A program made the position numbers and the translations under genes. This document shows positions 5,775 to 7,645 of a DNA stretch of 7,645 nucleotides, in pieces; within the stretch, counting starts at the first letter, position 1, and the number at the start of each line of letters is the position of its first letter. The DNA comes from Deltaproteobacteria bacterium (GTDB lineage: Bacteria > Desulfobacterota > Desulfobulbia > Desulfobulbales > VMSU01), in assembly GCA_024274995.1 (NCBI GenBank), contig JAJSAA010000207.1, positions 1 through 7,645 of the forward strand. Reading direction: 5' to 3'. The notes beneath the pieces were generated by a model, which worked only from the letters and a program-made list of their open reading frames with translations, was not told the origin of the DNA and did not search any database.

Positions 5775-6377
5775 CTAAATTAATTTTTTGCGCTTCAAGA
5801 AATCCTTGGCCACATTACGGGGTTTTTTACCGTCCTCGACTTTTTTCATCAGGCTTTTATAGCTGCGGCTGGATACCGCACCGGATAATTTATTCAACAC
5901 CCTGGGCAGCAGGGGGAAGTTAGTCAATACGTCGCGGCGCAGGAGGGGGGCGCTCTCTGAGTGCAGGCCATCAACCTGGATGCTCTGATAACCAAAGGGG
6001 TTCAGCCAGATAATGTTTAATTTTTTATCAAATATTTTTTTGGCGGTGAGATAGTCGTCATCAGGCTTACCGCTGGGTGTTTTTTTCAGAACCCGCAGGG
6101 CGTCAATGGTGTCTTCAACCATAATATCAACCCTGCTCCCCTCTTTATTAGAGGCGGCGGCCTTATAAAGATCGGCGTTATTATCAAAATAGCGGATCTG
6201 GACGGTGGTACCAGTACGTTCGTTGATTAACATCGAGACCATCTCGGCCATGAGTTTGTCATGCTTGGACTGCAGGGCTCCAATATAGAGGGTGCGCCCC
6301 ACGCAGGCCTGGACGAAATTAGCGGCCCCAAGGCAGAGAACCATGATAACGAGCAGGCGGATGATATTTCGTAACAT
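5775..6377 (-). CDS. Short exported OpuAC-like (glycine betaine-binding family) protein, apparently single-lobe
   Basis: A 200-residue exported protein. The N-terminus MLRNIIRLLVIMVLCLGAANFVQAC is a signal peptide ending either at a type I site (VQA) or as a degenerate lipobox with C25. Residues 28-98 match the first lobe of OpuAC/ProX proteins: YIGALQSKHDKLMAEMVSML, then TVQIRYFDNNADLYKAA, then VDIMVEDTIDAL. KKLNIIWLNPFGYQSIQV (118-135) matches the strand where the family crosses to its second lobe. Next, at about 143, comes the family's final segment: APLLRRDVLTNFPLLPRVL, NKLSG, then KVEDGKKPRNVAKDFLKRKKL. The roughly 110-120 residues that normally lie between, forming the second lobe and half the ligand cleft, are absent. 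Ordinary family members have about 270 or more residues. There is no stop or frame break, so it looks like a clean in-frame loss. A good Shine-Dalgarno, AGGAGA (6385-6390), supports the start. It is first in the pair with the PhnD-like gene. Confidence 0.8.
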   Translation of the reverse strand: MLRNIIRLLVIMVLCLGAANFVQACVGRTLYIGALQSKHDKLMAEMVSMLINERTGTTVQIRYFDNNADLYKAAASNKEGSRVDIMVEDTIDALRVLKKTPSGKPDDDYLTAKKIFDKKLNIIWLNPFGYQSIQVDGLHSESAPLLRRDVLTNFPLLPRVLNKLSGAVSSRSYKSLMKKVEDGKKPRNVAKDFLKRKKLI

Positions 6378-6384
6378 TTTGTTA

Positions 6385-6390
6385 TCTCCT
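6385..6390 (-). promoter_or_regulatory. Ribosome binding site of the OpuAC-like gene
   Basis: On the minus strand this reads AGGAGA, 7 nt before the ATG whose first base is 6377. It is the only strong Shine-Dalgarno in the minus-strand pair, whose second gene has a weak one. Confidence 0.6.
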
Positions 6391-6404
6391 GTGATACTTT
6401 TTGT

Positions 6405-6432
6405 ATGTTATTGTGTAAGTATTCAGCCTCAA
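6405..6432 (-). promoter_or_regulatory. Candidate sigma-70 promoter of the OpuAC-like/PhnD-like operon
   Basis: On the minus strand, TTGAGG (6432-6427) and TAACAT (6410-6405) are separated by 16 bp. Each matches the consensus at 4 of 6 positions. The implied leader is about 20 nt and includes the Shine-Dalgarno. The fit is only moderate. Confidence 0.35.
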
Positions 6433-6701
6433 AATCGGATACATGGCTAAGAAATCTGTGAAGTTTAATGGCCTGGCGGAGTTGCTAAGTGCGAGGTCTG
6501 TTTGAAGGTCATGCCTGAAGAACTTTACCCGAAAGTCACTTGGTAATGCTGTTGGTCTTATCAGAGCCTTCATGTTTCATTATGCCTGGGCAATCGGGCA
6601 TAGCTGTTATACGAGATATAATGCCTGGCGTTTCTTTTCGCTACCATAAAAGCCGGTCTGTCCATATCCAGACTTTCGGTTGTTAAGCCTGGGCGCTGGT
6701 T

Positions 6702-7645
6702 CTAACCAGGATTTGTTGAACTTCTCTTATCGCAGCCCTTTACGGGGCATGGCGGAATTTTAATATTACGCTGATCTTCGAGCTTCGTATTATCCACCCG
6801 TGCCAATACCTGGTTAACGAGACGGACTGCCTGGCCGATATGGCGCCGTGGGTGTTTCACCGCCTCCTCGAGATCGTGGATAGAAAAATTTTTATTAACC
6901 TCTGGTACCTCGTAAAGTTTCTGTAAGAGGCTGACTAAGCCGGTGCTGTTCATGGTGGCCTGGTAGATGATTTGATGGGCCGACTGCTTGCCTGTTTTTT
7001 CGCCAATAACAAACATCAGGGCCTCAGAACATACCATAATGGCGGCCTGATCAAGATTATGGCTTATCCTGTTTTTGTTAACCTTTAAGCCGCTTAAAAT
7101 CTTCTTCATTAGACTCAAGGCGGCGCAGGAATAGAGAGCGGCCTCGGTCAAGACGGCCCATTCCAGGCGGACGGCCCGGTAATCGCGCTCATGCTCGTTA
7201 AGCAGGCAGTCAAGGCCGGCAGCGGCATTGTTCTTGACTAATTTGGCCAGTACCACTACCTGCTCACAGAGCTCTGGATTTTTCTTATGGGGCATGGTGG
7301 AACTGCCAATCTGTCCCATCTCAAAAGGCTCGGCCAGTTCACCGATTTCATCTCTCGTTAGCTGGCATATCTCATTGGCAATTCGGCCCAGACCGCCGGT
7401 GGTCAGGGCCAGGTGGGATATGAATTCGGCCGTCCGATCCCGGCAGGCGTGCCAGGCGGTGTCCGGCACGCCCAGCCCCAGATCAAGAGCAAATATGTTT
7501 AATAATTCGAGTGAGTTATCAGATAAGGAGTCCATGCTGCCGGTACCGCCGAATAACTGGCAGACCAGGAGACGCCCCTGACACTCCGTCAGCCGCTGCT
7601 GGTTGCGGAGGGTTTCATCCAGCCAGCCGGCTATTTTGAGCCCCA
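6702..7645 (-). CDS. Aspartase/fumarase superfamily lyase, PurB/PcaB-like (N-terminus outside the window)
   Basis: A cytoplasmic lyase that forms homotetramers with active sites built from three subunits, as known for the adenylosuccinate lyase, argininosuccinate lyase, fumarase and carboxymuconate cycloisomerase superfamily. The visible 313 residues run open to the window edge (no stop between 7535 and 7645), so the Met at 7535 is not the start. Upstream residues read LLVCQLFGGTGSMDSL, the usual conserved second region. The superfamily signature GSSTMPHKKNP, holding the mobile catalytic serine loop, is encoded at 7275-7307. HERDYRAVRLEWAVLTEA follows, a wording nearer PcaB-like and adenylosuccinate lyase-like proteins than fumarase. 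The helical core continues to VNQVLARVDN, and the protein ends in an unusual tail with two cysteines (CPVKGCDKR). Family members have about 430-460 residues, so the C-terminal two thirds is visible. Exact substrate is undecided; the true purB may be elsewhere. Confidence 0.85.
   Translation of the reverse strand, partial: GLKIAGWLDETLRNQQRLTECQGRLLVCQLFGGTGSMDSLSDNSLELLNIFALDLGLGVPDTAWHACRDRTAEFISHLALTTGGLGRIANEICQLTRDEIGELAEPFEMGQIGSSTMPHKKNPELCEQVVVLAKLVKNNAAAGLDCLLNEHERDYRAVRLEWAVLTEAALYSCAALSLMKKILSGLKVNKNRISHNLDQAAIMVCSEALMFVIGEKTGKQSAHQIIYQATMNSTGLVSLLQKLYEVPEVNKNFSIHDLEEAVKHPRRHIGQAVRLVNQVLARVDNTKLEDQRNIKIPPCPVKGCDKRSSTNPG

Larger units (their letters stand above)
6378..6701. other. 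324-bp intergenic region between the lyase and the binding-protein operon
   Basis: No convincing gene is present. A 63-codon minus-strand frame at 6382-6573 has no Shine-Dalgarno and no recognisable similarity. The right part contains recurring motifs: ATGCCTGG at 6582-6589 and again at 6621-6628, GGGCAT at 6596-6601 (inverse of ATGCC), and GCCTGGGC at 6585-6592 and 6687-6694. Downstream of the lyase, on the minus strand, GTCTG and CAGAC arms (+ strand 6656-6673 region) enclose an 8-nt loop, followed by CCGGCTTTT; this could be a weak terminator. No tRNA cloverleaf was found. Confidence 0.4.

Noticed and set aside
6382..6573. 63-codon minus-strand frame before the OpuAC-like gene
   Set aside because: No Shine-Dalgarno, no family resemblance, and it overlaps the candidate promoter and ribosome site of the next gene.
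6696..6709. Inverted repeat CTGGTT/AACCAG at the lyase stop as a terminator
   Set aside because: The arms are separated by only 2 nt, giving a real stem of about 5 bp, and no T-run follows on either strand.

Overview
The window looks like chromosomal DNA of a Gram-negative bacterium of moderate GC content. A lipoprotein with a Lol-compatible signal, an EF-G of the type shared by delta-proteobacteria, spirochaetes and planctomycetes, an HDOD regulator and two solute-binding proteins without transporter genes fit the former delta-proteobacteria. Desulfobacterota, perhaps Desulfobulbales, is my best guess. This is inference from protein style: no 16S or other marker is present. I see no insertion sequence, phage gene, CRISPR array, tRNA or rRNA.

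Left part (1-2227, + strand): the 3' end of an elongation factor G gene, then a short RecA/KaiC-like P-loop ATPase, then a HisA isomerase. The HisA resembles the eukaryotic (yeast HIS6) type rather than the usual bacterial one. Between the ATPase and hisA, an 8-bp unit carrying an ATG occurs three times in tandem. The first two copies each encode Met-Lys-Leu-stop, and each stop overlaps the next ATG, giving a small start-stop relay that ends on the hisA start codon.

Middle part (2228-4821, + strand): a 250-bp intergenic region carries a pyrimidine tract, a strong extended -10 promoter, an 11-bp palindrome at the predicted transcription start and a hairpin in a roughly 140-nt leader. It drives an HDOD-domain regulator, whose end overlaps by 11 bp the start of a metallo-beta-lactamase-fold hydrolase; the two are almost certainly co-translated. 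A separate small gene follows with a perfect Shine-Dalgarno; its C-terminal half has the pattern of a FlaG domain.

Right part (4822-7645, - strand): a two-gene operon, convergent with the small gene, encodes a short OpuAC-like exported protein and a PhnD-like lipoprotein. The first keeps the beginning and end of the OpuAC fold but seems to lack the whole middle lobe. The second has lost the serine-rich anion loop of true PhnD. No permease or ATPase gene is adjacent, so a sensory or scaffolding role is as likely as transport. Upstream lies about 320 bp of non-coding DNA with a candidate promoter, and then the C-terminal two thirds of an aspartase/fumarase superfamily lyase (PurB/PcaB-like) running off the window edge.

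The points most worth following are the single-lobe OpuAC-like protein with its partner, the start-stop relay before hisA, the eukaryotic-type HisA itself, and the HDOD-hydrolase pair.
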